Positions 42,557 through 48,918 of a stretch of DNA of 48,918 nt are shown in pieces (the first letter of the stretch is position 1; each line of letters opens with the position of its first letter). The position numbers and the translations under genes are program-made. This DNA comes from Oscillospiraceae bacterium (GTDB taxonomy: Bacteria; Bacillota; Clostridia; Oscillospirales; Oscillospiraceae), in assembly GCA_017619535.1 (NCBI GenBank), contig JAFZSD010000081.1, positions 1-48,918 of the forward strand, written 5' to 3'. The notes under the pieces were generated by a model. The model had not been told where the DNA came from, did no database searches, and saw only the letters and a list, made by a program, of their open reading frames with translations.

Positions 42557-44464
42557 ATGGCACACCCAATAGGCCACGGACCCGGCGCTCAGTTCATGAC
42601 GGAAGAGGAGAAGGCCGCCCAGCCTAAGATCACTCTGCCGCTCATCAAGAGAGTCTTCTCATACCTGACCCCGTACTGGAAGCAGCTGGTGCTGGTTCTG
42701 ATCTGCATCGCCGTTTCGTCGGTCTTCACCCTGCTGCCGTCGATACTTACCGGCAAGATCATAGACGACGGTCTGATCGGCAGGAACCTCAGACTGCTGA
42801 TCTTCTACATAGTGGCGTCTTTGGCAGTGACTTTCGCCGCGAATCTCATAGGCGTGGCGGAGAGCTATATCAACACCTGGATCGCTCAGCACATAACCTT
42901 CGACATGCGCAACAAGATGTTCAAGCATCTGCAGAACATGTCCCAGAGGTTCTTCACCTCGAATAACCAGGGCGACATCATAACCCGTATGACCAGCGAC
43001 ATCGACGGAGTCGAGTCCGTCATAACGAGCACGTTCAAGAGCATCCTGTCGAACTCCATCACTCTCATCGTGGCGCTCATCGCAATGTTCCGGAAGAACT
43101 GGATACTCGCGCTAATCGGCATCGCGGTCATCCCGCTGTTCGTGCTGCCCACCAGACGCGCCGGAAAGACGCGCTGGACCCTCACCAGAGAGGCCCAGGA
43201 CTGCAACGACGAGGTGAACGGGATACTCAACGAGACCCTTTCCGTGAGCGGGCAGCTCCTGGTCAAGCTCTTCTGCAGGGAAAAGCAGGAATACGAGCGA
43301 TATGAGAAGGTCAACGACAGGATGATCCGCCTCAACATCAAGGAGAGGATGGCCGGCAGATGGTTCTTCGTGGTGCTTCACACGGTCACCAGCATCGGGC
43401 CCATGCTGCTCTATCTCGTGGGCGGCATACTGATGATGAAGCATGACAGCAGTCTCACGGTAGGCGACATCACTGTTCTCGTCGCGCTTCTCGGCAAGAC
43501 CTACATGCCCGTCAACAGCCTACTGAACATCCAGGTGGACTGGATGCGGTCCATGGCGCTGTTCAACCGCATATTCGAGTATTTCGACATGCCGGTCGAG
43601 ATAAACAACCCGCGTTTCGGACTGCACCCGGATACGTGCACCGGCGCGGTGGAGTTCTCCCGCGTCAATTTCTCCTATGATCCTGAGAGACAGATCCTGA
43701 AGAACGTGAACTTCAAGCTGGAGGGCGGGCACAGTATGGCCATAGTCGGGCCCTCGGGTTCCGGCAAGAGCACGATAATAAACCTCATACCGAGGCTGTA
43801 CGACGTGGACAGCGGTTCAGTGCGCTTCGACGGCACCGACGTGCGAAAGCTCGACCTTGAATACCTCAGGAGCAAGGTGGGCGTCGTGTCCCAGGAGACC
43901 TATCTGTTCAACGGCACCATAAGGGAGAACCTCCTGTACGCCAAACCTGACGCCACGGAGGAGGAACTCATAGAGGCCTGCAAGAAGGCGAACATCTACG
44001 ACTTCATCGAAAATCAGGAGACCGGGCTCGACACGATGGTGGGCAACCGGGGGCTCAAACTCTCCGGCGGCGAGAAGCAGAGGATATCCATTGCCAGAGT
44101 TCTTCTCAAGGATCCCGCGCTCCTCATATTCGACGAGGCGACATCCGCTCTCGACTCTATATCCGAGAGCAAGATCCAGGACGCCATAGATCCAATAATA
44201 AAAGAGCGGACGAGCATACTCATAGCGCACCGTCTCTCGACCATCCTGGCCGCAGACGAGATCTACGTCCTGAAGGACGGCGAGATCGTGGAGCACGGCC
44301 AGCATAAGGATCTGGTCGCAGCCGGCGGAGTATACACCGAACTGTACGAGACGCAGTTCAAGCGGGCCGAGGCTTTCGAGAAAGAACAGGACGCGGAAGA
44401 AACTCCTGAGGGATCGGCGGAAGCGGAAGAGTCGGCCGAGACGGAAAATAAAGGAGAGGAATAA
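42557..44464 (+). CDS. ABC exporter, fused membrane and ATPase domains
   Basis: A 635-residue half-transporter. Residues about 35-330 hold six membrane helices; the nucleotide-binding domain has Walker A VGPSGSGKST, Q-loop VSQETYLF, signature LSGGEKQR, Walker B LLIFDEATSALD and switch His in IAHRLST. It would work as a homo- or heterodimer exporting lipids, drugs or peptides. An acidic C-terminal tail of about 45 residues is unusual. AAGGAGGC precedes the ATG, and the stop overlaps the thioesterase start by one base (TAATG). Confidence 0.95.
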   Translation: MAHPIGHGPGAQFMTEEEKAAQPKITLPLIKRVFSYLTPYWKQLVLVLICIAVSSVFTLLPSILTGKIIDDGLIGRNLRLLIFYIVASLAVTFAANLIGVAESYINTWIAQHITFDMRNKMFKHLQNMSQRFFTSNNQGDIITRMTSDIDGVESVITSTFKSILSNSITLIVALIAMFRKNWILALIGIAVIPLFVLPTRRAGKTRWTLTREAQDCNDEVNGILNETLSVSGQLLVKLFCREKQEYERYEKVNDRMIRLNIKERMAGRWFFVVLHTVTSIGPMLLYLVGGILMMKHDSSLTVGDITVLVALLGKTYMPVNSLLNIQVDWMRSMALFNRIFEYFDMPVEINNPRFGLHPDTCTGAVEFSRVNFSYDPERQILKNVNFKLEGGHSMAIVGPSGSGKSTIINLIPRLYDVDSGSVRFDGTDVRKLDLEYLRSKVGVVSQETYLFNGTIRENLLYAKPDATEEELIEACKKANIYDFIENQETGLDTMVGNRGLKLSGGEKQRISIARVLLKDPALLIFDEATSALDSISESKIQDAIDPIIKERTSILIAHRLSTILAADEIYVLKDGEIVEHGQHKDLVAAGGVYTELYETQFKRAEAFEKEQDAEETPEGSAEAEESAETENKGEE

Positions 44465-44865
44465 TGGGAAGATTCAAGGATATCGAAGAGGCGCGCGAGT
44501 TCTTTAATGGAGACATGTTCGCGACCGGGAACGGCATAGTCATCGATGAAATAGGGGACGGCGGCTGCGTCTGCAGCATGGAGATACGCGACAGCCACAG
44601 AAACGCCCTTGGCGGCGTGATGGGCGGCGCCATCTACACTCTTGCGGATTTCGCCTTCGCGGTCTCGTCCAACGACGGGGAGAAGACGACCGTGGTGCTG
44701 GAGGCGAAGATCAACTTCCTCAGCTGGACGAAAGGGTCTAAACTCACGGCGGTATCAAGATGTGTTAAAGAAGGGAAGACAACTTCGGTCTACAGCATAA
44801 CGATAAGCGACGACCAGGGAAGAGAGATAGCCCTCTTCACCGGCACGGGCTACAGGCTGAAATGA
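44464..44865 (+). CDS. PaaI-type hotdog thioesterase
   Basis: A 133-residue hotdog-fold acyl-CoA thioesterase. The signature is HRNALGGVMGGAIYTLADFAFAV (the catalytic region of the PaaI family), followed by VVLEAKINFLSW and the strand YSITISDDQGREIALFTGTGY. It would hydrolyse aromatic or aliphatic acyl-CoAs as a tetramer. It overlaps the ABC exporter stop by one base, which suggests coordinated expression, but a functional link is not established. Two terminators follow. Confidence 0.9.
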   Translation: MGRFKDIEEAREFFNGDMFATGNGIVIDEIGDGGCVCSMEIRDSHRNALGGVMGGAIYTLADFAFAVSSNDGEKTTVVLEAKINFLSWTKGSKLTAVSRCVKEGKTTSVYSITISDDQGREIALFTGTGYRLK

Positions 44866-44882
44866 TCTCATAAAAAAGGAAA

Positions 44883-44920
44883 ACGGCGCAGACATTTCTG
44901 ACATGTCTGCGCCGTATTTT
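44883..44920. terminator. Bidirectional terminator after the thioesterase
   Basis: ACGGCGCAGACAT (44883-44895) and ATGTCTGCGCCGT (44903-44915) form a perfect 13-bp stem with a 7-base loop. ATTTT follows on the plus strand and TTTTCC on the minus strand, so it serves both convergent genes. Confidence 0.9.
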
Positions 44921-44941
44921 GCCGTGGTAGGCTCAGTTTTC

Positions 44942-44967
44942 GCGCCGCTGCTCAGACGGCGCTTTTT
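44942..44967 (+). terminator. Second plus-strand terminator hairpin
   Basis: GCGCCG (44942-44947) pairs with CGGCGC (44957-44962) over a 9-base loop, followed by TTTTT. It lies just before the end of the minus-strand mntR gene and would stop read-through into that gene. Confidence 0.6.
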
Positions 44968-45344
44968 CACGTGTTTTCCGCAATGTGCTTTTTAATAATC
45001 TCAAATGTGGTGTCGCTGATGTCGTGCTCGATCTTGCACGCGTCCCTTACGGCGGTCTCCTCGTCGACGCCGAGCCTGATGAGTACTTCCGAGATGACGC
45101 GATGCCGTTCGTATATCTTCTCGGCGACATCAAGGCCTTTTTCAGTTAGACTGATAAGACCGTTTCGATCCACCGTGATATACTCGCCGCTCTTCAGAAT
45201 GCTCATTGCGCGGCTGACGCTCGGCTTGGAGTAGTTCATCTGTTCCGCGACGTCGATGGAACGTACGGATCCGTTCTTCCGGGACAGGACCAGAATGGTC
45301 TCAAGATACATCTCACCTGATTCCTGCAGACGGATTAATACCAC
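44967..45344 (-). CDS. DtxR/MntR-family metal-dependent regulator
   Basis: A 125-residue winged-helix repressor. It begins with GTG and the family opening ESGEMYLETILVL, has VRSIDVAEQMNYSKPSVSRAM as recognition helix and the dimerisation part HRVISEVLIRLG followed by EHDISDTTFE, which carries the metal-binding Glu/His/Asp residues of MntR. Such regulators bind Mn2+ or Fe2+ and repress metal uptake or activate efflux genes. Family length is about 130-150 residues; this is the short type. It is a single-gene unit, convergent with the ABC/thioesterase operon. Confidence 0.9.
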   Translation of the reverse strand: MVLIRLQESGEMYLETILVLSRKNGSVRSIDVAEQMNYSKPSVSRAMSILKSGEYITVDRNGLISLTEKGLDVAEKIYERHRVISEVLIRLGVDEETAVRDACKIEHDISDTTFEIIKKHIAENT

Positions 45345-45493
45345 CCCGTTTCTTTATTAGACTATGATAACTATAACATGTTCAGAAATCAAAAGCAAGG
45401 AAAAAACTGAAACAGAAAAAAGTGCATCTTGGCGCAGTTTCACAGGATGCGTCTTATCGCGTTCCGTGCGGTCTACATTGCTCGCTGAAACAC
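45345..45493. promoter_or_regulatory. Promoter and possible operator upstream of mntR-like gene
   Basis: On the minus strand TTGCTT (45398-45393) and TATAGT (45375-45370) have a 17-base spacer. The -10 lies within an imperfect palindrome around 45357-45380 (TTAGACTATGATAACTATAAC), the sort of position a DtxR-type repressor operator takes. The rest (45,400-45,490) shows no further gene or motif I recognise. Confidence 0.5.
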
Positions 45494-45522
45494 TTGACAC
45501 ACTGACGGTTTTTGATTAAAAT
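45494..45522 (+). promoter_or_regulatory. Strong promoter of the leader RNA
   Basis: A consensus TTGACA (45494-45499), 17-base spacer and TAAAAT (45517-45522) give near-ideal vegetative promoter elements. Transcription is expected to begin near 45,530. Confidence 0.85.
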
Positions 45523-45529
45523 ATCTTTA

Positions 45530-45769
45530 CAATTTAAAGTATTCCGAGCCTTTGGCCCTAAGGGTGTTTAACGCCTACGGGCTTCTGGCCGGAGCGGGTC
45601 TGGCGACAGACCGCGCTCCCGAAGCCGATGCCGGAAACGGCGCGGCTTTCCGTGTTTGAGAAGGAAAACGACTGCGTCGCAATGGAACTGTACGCCGCTG
45701 CGTACTGTATCCGGCTTTGGCTTTAAGCCCGTTTTGATTCTCTGACGAATCAAAACGGGTTTTATTTTT
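45530..45769 (+). ncRNA. Structured leader RNA, Moco-riboswitch-like, with terminator
   Basis: A 240-base transcript region upstream of two moeA genes. Long pairings are visible: CCGAGCC near 45,544 with GGCTTTGG near 45,714; GGCTTC (about 45,580) with GAAGCC (about 45,621) enclosing GAGCGGGTCTG/CAGACCGCGCTC; GCCGGAAACGGC; and GTACGC/GCGTAC near 45,694. The stretch GAAGGAAAACGACTGCG (45660-45676) resembles the conserved GAAGGAA...GACTTCG segment of the molybdenum cofactor (Moco) RNA motif, and the 5' GAGCC and TGGAA/GTAC elements have counterparts there. Gene context agrees. A 6S-like or other RNA is not excluded. Confidence 0.6.
45728..45769 (+). terminator. Intrinsic terminator closing the leader RNA
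   Basis: CCCGTTTTGATTC (45728-45740) and GAATCAAAACGGG (45747-45759) form a perfect 13-bp stem with a 6-base loop, followed by TTTTATTTTT. It is the likely expression platform if the leader is a riboswitch, or the natural end of a small RNA. Confidence 0.95.
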
Positions 45770-45776
45770 CCTCTAA

Positions 45777-45825
45777 GGCGCTGCTGTGGGACTTGTCGGC
45801 ACAGACAGCGCCATATTTCAGTTTT
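45777..45825 (+). terminator. Second hairpin between leader RNA and moeA
   Basis: GGCGCTG-CTGTG (45777-45788) pairs with CACAG-A-CAGCGCC (45800-45812) with one bulge and an 11-base loop, followed by a T-rich ATATTTCAGTTTTTC. It may be a further attenuation step. The remaining gap to 45,915 shows only the GAGAGGAAC ribosome binding site. Confidence 0.55.
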
Positions 45826-45915
45826 TCACTGCCTGCGGTCATCTGATCCTGTGTGGTAGTCAGACATAAGCAGGATTCCGTATTTTGCGTCTGGATCTGA
45901 GAGGAACAAATAGTT

Positions 45916-47133
45916 ATGGAAGAACACGTAACGAGAGAGAGAGCACTTGAACTGCTTTTCAGCGCATGGACGCCGGGACTGCACACTGAGACGGTGCCAG
46001 TTGACGGTGCCTGCGGACGGGTGCTTGCAAGGGATTATTACGCGCTGCACGCCATCCCGGTGGTGCGGGCCTCGGCCATGGATGGAGTTGCCGTATCTTC
46101 TGAGCGCTTCAGGGACGGCATGCCGGATATGTCCGGCTGGAGACCGGGCGCGGAATATGTACGTGCAGATACCGGCGATGATTTTGACGACCGGTACGAT
46201 GCCGTGATCCGGATCGAGGACGTCACGATCCTTCCGGAGGGAGGACTGGAGCTGCGCGAGGGCATCACAGTCACGCCTGGGATGTCAGTGAGGGGACCGG
46301 GAAGTACCTTCAAGGCCGGCACGAAGCTGACGAACAGGGGACTCCCGCTCAGGGGGACAGACCTTGCGGCGCTGGCCATGGGCGGTATTACAGAGGTAGA
46401 GGTCTATCGCCGTCCGCGGATCGGGTTTATCCCCACAGGAAGCGAACTGATCCCTGCCGGAGCGCCTCTGAAAAGAGGCTGCAATTATGATACGAACAGC
46501 ATCATCGCCAGGCATATGCTGACCGAACTGGGAGCTGAACCCGTTTGCTACCCCATCGTGCGGGACGACCGAATGCTGCTGAAACCCGCTTTGGACAAGG
46601 CCCTGGCGGAGTGCGACGCGGTGGTCATCGACGGCGGCAGCTCGAAAGGCGAAGAGGATTTTAATACGCGGCTCCTGGAAAGCGAGGGAGAACTGCTCCT
46701 GCACTGGGTGCTGGCTGGTCCGGGACGGCCGACGGGTATCGCCGTCTGCTCCGGCAAGCCGGTTATAAACCTTGCGGGGCCTCCCGTGGGGATGCTTTTC
46801 GGCATGAACTGGTGTGTCCGCCCCGTCGTCTGCAGTCTCCTGGGGCTGCCGGTACCCGAACGGGAAACTGTGCGGGCGACGCTGACGGCAGATCTTCGAT
46901 GTGCGCCCAGATTCGACTTTCTGAATCTGGTGGAGGTCATGCGGGACGGGGATAGATATTTTGCAGAACCCAGGGACAGGGGCAAGACACCACTGCCAGT
47001 GATACTCACCGCGAACGCACTGTTCGTTTCTCCCGCCGGCGAGTCGTTTTATCCCTCCGGTACTGAGATCGAGGCGGAGCTTCTGCGGGACCGCTCGCTG
47101 CTGCCCGCATATGAAGGGAAGAAGGGATCGTGA
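45916..47133 (+). CDS. MoeA-like molybdopterin molybdenumtransferase, divergent paralog
   Basis: A 405-residue MoeA-family protein, which inserts molybdate or tungstate into adenylated molybdopterin. The N-terminal VDGACGRVLARDYYALHAIPVVRASAMDGVA and a VRADTGDDFD segment match domain I. The MoCF-like domain has PTGSELIPAG but reads GGSSKGEEDF where GGxSxGxxD is usual, and GPGRPTGIAV..INLAGPPVG near the C terminus replaces the canonical GNP motif. Start follows GAGAGGAACAAATAGTT. Its stop overlaps the second MoeA (GTGA). Likely a specialised or chaperone-like variant. Confidence 0.85.
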   Translation: MEEHVTRERALELLFSAWTPGLHTETVPVDGACGRVLARDYYALHAIPVVRASAMDGVAVSSERFRDGMPDMSGWRPGAEYVRADTGDDFDDRYDAVIRIEDVTILPEGGLELREGITVTPGMSVRGPGSTFKAGTKLTNRGLPLRGTDLAALAMGGITEVEVYRRPRIGFIPTGSELIPAGAPLKRGCNYDTNSIIARHMLTELGAEPVCYPIVRDDRMLLKPALDKALAECDAVVIDGGSSKGEEDFNTRLLESEGELLLHWVLAGPGRPTGIAVCSGKPVINLAGPPVGMLFGMNWCVRPVVCSLLGLPVPERETVRATLTADLRCAPRFDFLNLVEVMRDGDRYFAEPRDRGKTPLPVILTANALFVSPAGESFYPSGTEIEAELLRDRSLLPAYEGKKGS

Positions 47134-48359
47134 CGGAAGGCAAAAAGAAACTCCGCATATCCCGTGAGGACGCTCTGGCAGCCCTGTTCGCGCTGGCTGC
47201 ACCGGAAGAAACGGAGACGGTACCTCCGGAGGAGAGCTGCGGCAGGGTGCTCGCGGAAGACCTGATATCAACGGAAGCCGTTCCGCCGTTTTCCAAATCC
47301 CCGCTGGACGGTTTCGCTCTTCGGGGAGAGGATACGTCTGAGGCAGGAACAGAGAATCCCGTAGTCCTGCGCATTACCGAGGAGATCGCCGCCGGCCAGA
47401 CCCCGCAAAAGCCCGTGCTGAAGGGCCAGACCGCAAAGATCCTCACCGGAGCCCCGATCCCGGAGGGCGCGAACGCGGTGGTGCGTTTTGAGGAGACGGA
47501 TTTCACAGAGGAGACGGTCACGATCACCAATCCGATAAATCCGAATACGAACATCGTTCCTGCAGGCGACGACCTGCAGCCCGGACAGCGGTTTGCGAGA
47601 AGGGGAGAGGTCGTCACACCTCCCGTAGCCGGCATGATGGCCGCGGCGGGCATGGAGACCGTCCGCGTTTTCCGGAAGCCCCGCGTCACCGTTATAAGCA
47701 CGGGCCGCGAGCTGACCGGACCGGGGGAGCCGCTCGCCTGCGGCATGATCCGCAACAGCAGCTATGCCCTGCTGAAGGGTTATATGGAGCAGGCCGGGGC
47801 AGAGGTCGGCACCCTGGGCATCGTTGGCGACGACCCCGACGTCATCGCGGAGGCTATGCAAAGGGCTCTGGCGAGTTCGGACATGGTGGTGACAACAGGC
47901 GGCGTGTCTGTGGGGGACTACGATTATGTCCTTGCGGCGAGCGAGAAGATCGGGGCGAGGCGCCTGTTCTGGAAGGTGCGCTTCCGGCCCGGAGGGACGA
48001 TGCTGGCCGCCGAAAAGGACGGAAAGGTGATCCTGGGTTTTTCCGGCAATCCCGCGTCGGCGTCCCTCGGACTGCACATTATCGGGCTTCCATTCCTGAG
48101 GGCGCTCTGCGGACAGGAGAAAAGATCCCCTGTCCGGGTCAAAGCGCGGCTGCTGACGCCCATCGAGAAGGACAGCCCCTACGGACGGCTGGTGCGCGGA
48201 CGTATGGAGCTGGAGGACGGTGAAGTCCGGTTCCGCTGCATGGACCACCAGGGCAACGGCGCCCTGACTTCGCTTCTCGGCTGCGACATGATCGCGGACA
48301 TACCGCCGCACACGCCACCGCTGCCGGAGGGCGCCGTGATCGACGCCTATATCCTTTAG
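47130..48359 (+). CDS. moeA: MoeA molybdopterin molybdenumtransferase, canonical type
   Basis: A 409-residue canonical MoeA. GTG start at 47130 overlaps the preceding stop. The sequence shows SPLDGFALRGED, IAAGQTP, ILTGAPIPEGANAVVRFEET, STGRELTGPGEPL, TTGGVSVGDYDYV (domain III, cofactor binding) and FSGNPASASLGL, each in the standard order. It inserts metal into molybdopterin-AMP as a dimer. Together with the first paralog it forms a two-gene unit behind the leader RNA; no moaA/moaC or mobA is in the window. Confidence 0.95.
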   Translation: MTEGKKKLRISREDALAALFALAAPEETETVPPEESCGRVLAEDLISTEAVPPFSKSPLDGFALRGEDTSEAGTENPVVLRITEEIAAGQTPQKPVLKGQTAKILTGAPIPEGANAVVRFEETDFTEETVTITNPINPNTNIVPAGDDLQPGQRFARRGEVVTPPVAGMMAAAGMETVRVFRKPRVTVISTGRELTGPGEPLACGMIRNSSYALLKGYMEQAGAEVGTLGIVGDDPDVIAEAMQRALASSDMVVTTGGVSVGDYDYVLAASEKIGARRLFWKVRFRPGGTMLAAEKDGKVILGFSGNPASASLGLHIIGLPFLRALCGQEKRSPVRVKARLLTPIEKDSPYGRLVRGRMELEDGEVRFRCMDHQGNGALTSLLGCDMIADIPPHTPPLPEGAVIDAYIL

Positions 48360-48434
48360 GTACTGCAGGTACATCCCACTCAGTAAACAGCGGCGATTGC
48401 CGTGGTTGAATAAAAAGAAAACAAAAAGGAGATC

Positions 48435-48918
48435 ATGAGCATGAAAAACAAAAAACGGATCCTTTCGCTTCTGCTGGCTGTGATCCTGCTCGCAGGGCTC
48501 TCGGTGACCGCAAACGCGGCCAGCTTCAGCATCCCGCAGCAGCCCATCAGCACGAACGACAACGTCATCAAGACCACGGCGGCCCGTGCGGGGCAGGTAG
48601 CGCCCCTCATTCTGGGCTGCAACCTGGTGGGATCAAGTAACCTGGGCGCGTCGTCCAATGACTACAACAAGGTCAACTCCATCCTCGGCGTGTTCGGGTC
48701 CGACATCAACTCCAACCCGGATCCCTACCTGTACAACTATAACTACAATTTCTACGCGGCGGACAACGGCCTGAGCCCCGTGGAAAACGCCACCATCTCG
48801 GAATCGCAGGCGGAAGGCACCCCGGCCACCACCGAGGCGGCGCTTAACATTCTGACCCATCGTCCCGACCTGATCCTGAATCAGGGACCGGGCACCGGCA
48901 ACCCCGCTGCCAACCAGA
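48435..48918 (+). CDS. Exported protein, start of a possible substrate-binding protein (partial)
   Basis: An open frame from ATG 48435 runs to the end of the window, giving 161 residues. AAGGAGATC precedes it. The signal peptide MKNKKRILSLLLAVILLAGL then SVTANAA is clear. The mature part is Asn/Ser-rich and contains TEAALNILTHRPDLIL followed by NQGPGTGNP, which recalls type III periplasmic binding proteins for siderophores or metals (LxxLxPDLIL). Location after moeA hints at molybdate/tungstate, which is inference. The 3' part is outside the window. Confidence 0.6.
   Translation, partial: MSMKNKKRILSLLLAVILLAGLSVTANAASFSIPQQPISTNDNVIKTTAARAGQVAPLILGCNLVGSSNLGASSNDYNKVNSILGVFGSDINSNPDPYLYNYNYNFYAADNGLSPVENATISESQAEGTPATTEAALNILTHRPDLILNQGPGTGNPAANQ

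Noticed and set aside
45530..45769. 6S RNA as the identity of the leader RNA
   Set aside because: Multiple branched hairpins and the position in front of moeA fit a riboswitch better than the single long rod of 6S. It is kept as an alternative only.
47268..48374. Minus-strand frame of 368 codons opposite the second moeA
   Set aside because: MoeA on the plus strand is unmistakable, and the opposite frame has no motif.
1..48918. CRISPR array, tRNA or rRNA genes
   Set aside because: No regularly spaced direct repeats and no recognisable tRNA cloverleaf or rRNA sequence were found by eye. A tRNAscan-SE run would settle this.

Overview
The window looks like a chromosomal segment of an anaerobic, low-motility-context Firmicute of class Clostridia. 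The basis is mixed. The sequence shows AGGAG-type ribosome binding sites before most genes, heavy use of ATA and AGG/AGA codons in an otherwise GC-rich background, a lipobox lipoprotein and an IreB-family protein. Family knowledge adds that fused AmmeMemoRadiSam A/B proteins, C_GCAxxG_C_C proteins, and the GlpK / GlpA-like / FAD oxidoreductase / DUF1667 gene order are typical of Clostridia. I cannot name a genus. No rRNA, tRNA, CRISPR array, integrase, transposase or phage gene was seen.

Region 1 (1-6,520) is visibly more AT-rich, with looser spacing and some decayed sequence. It holds the 3' end of an unknown gene, an alpha/beta hydrolase, a nucleoside phosphorylase, a VOC protein, a CDP-alcohol phosphatidyltransferase, two GNATs, an MBL hydrolase and small unknowns. 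Two intergenic stretches carry related, frameshifted coding relics with an HVE(C/T)V signature.

Region 2 (6,540-33,880) is a long one-direction run of mostly unrelated small genes: a serine hydrolase, an aminoglycoside-nucleotidyltransferase-like protein fused to a C_GCAxxG_C_C domain, a YhfC-like membrane protease, TcdA, the AmmeMemoRadiSam pair, an IreB-like protein, several GNATs, a class I amidotransferase, HD hydrolase, nitroreductase, AlkD-like repair protein, phosphoesterase, Vat-like acetyltransferase, a P-loop kinase, an S51/GNAT fusion and an Ala/Glu repeat protein. It ends with a tightly coupled block (DUF523, unknown, condensation-fold acyltransferase, two GNATs, MATE exporter, HExxH protein, tandem flavodoxin) and a VanY-type lipoprotein. 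Detoxification, acylation and resistance-type enzymes dominate.

Region 3 (33,890-37,860) holds a vitamin-type ECF S component divergent from a C-terminally shortened MocR/PdxR-type regulator (possible B6 uptake module), an S66 LD-carboxypeptidase and a convergent alpha/beta hydrolase. Strong hairpins separate convergent units.

Region 4 (37,900-45,400) is a glycerol catabolic operon (glpK, GlpA-like and FAD oxidoreductases, DUF1667) with a clear promoter, followed by an ABC exporter, a PaaI-type thioesterase and a convergent MntR/DtxR regulator.

Region 5 (45,490-48,918) is a molybdenum/tungsten cofactor locus: a strong promoter, a structured leader RNA with Moco-riboswitch-like sequence and a perfect terminator, two overlapping divergent moeA paralogs, and the start of an exported protein that may bind a ligand or metal oxyanion. 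The leader RNA, the truncated MocR with its ECF partner, the tail-less IreB, and the fused or duplicated enzymes are the best places for a second look.
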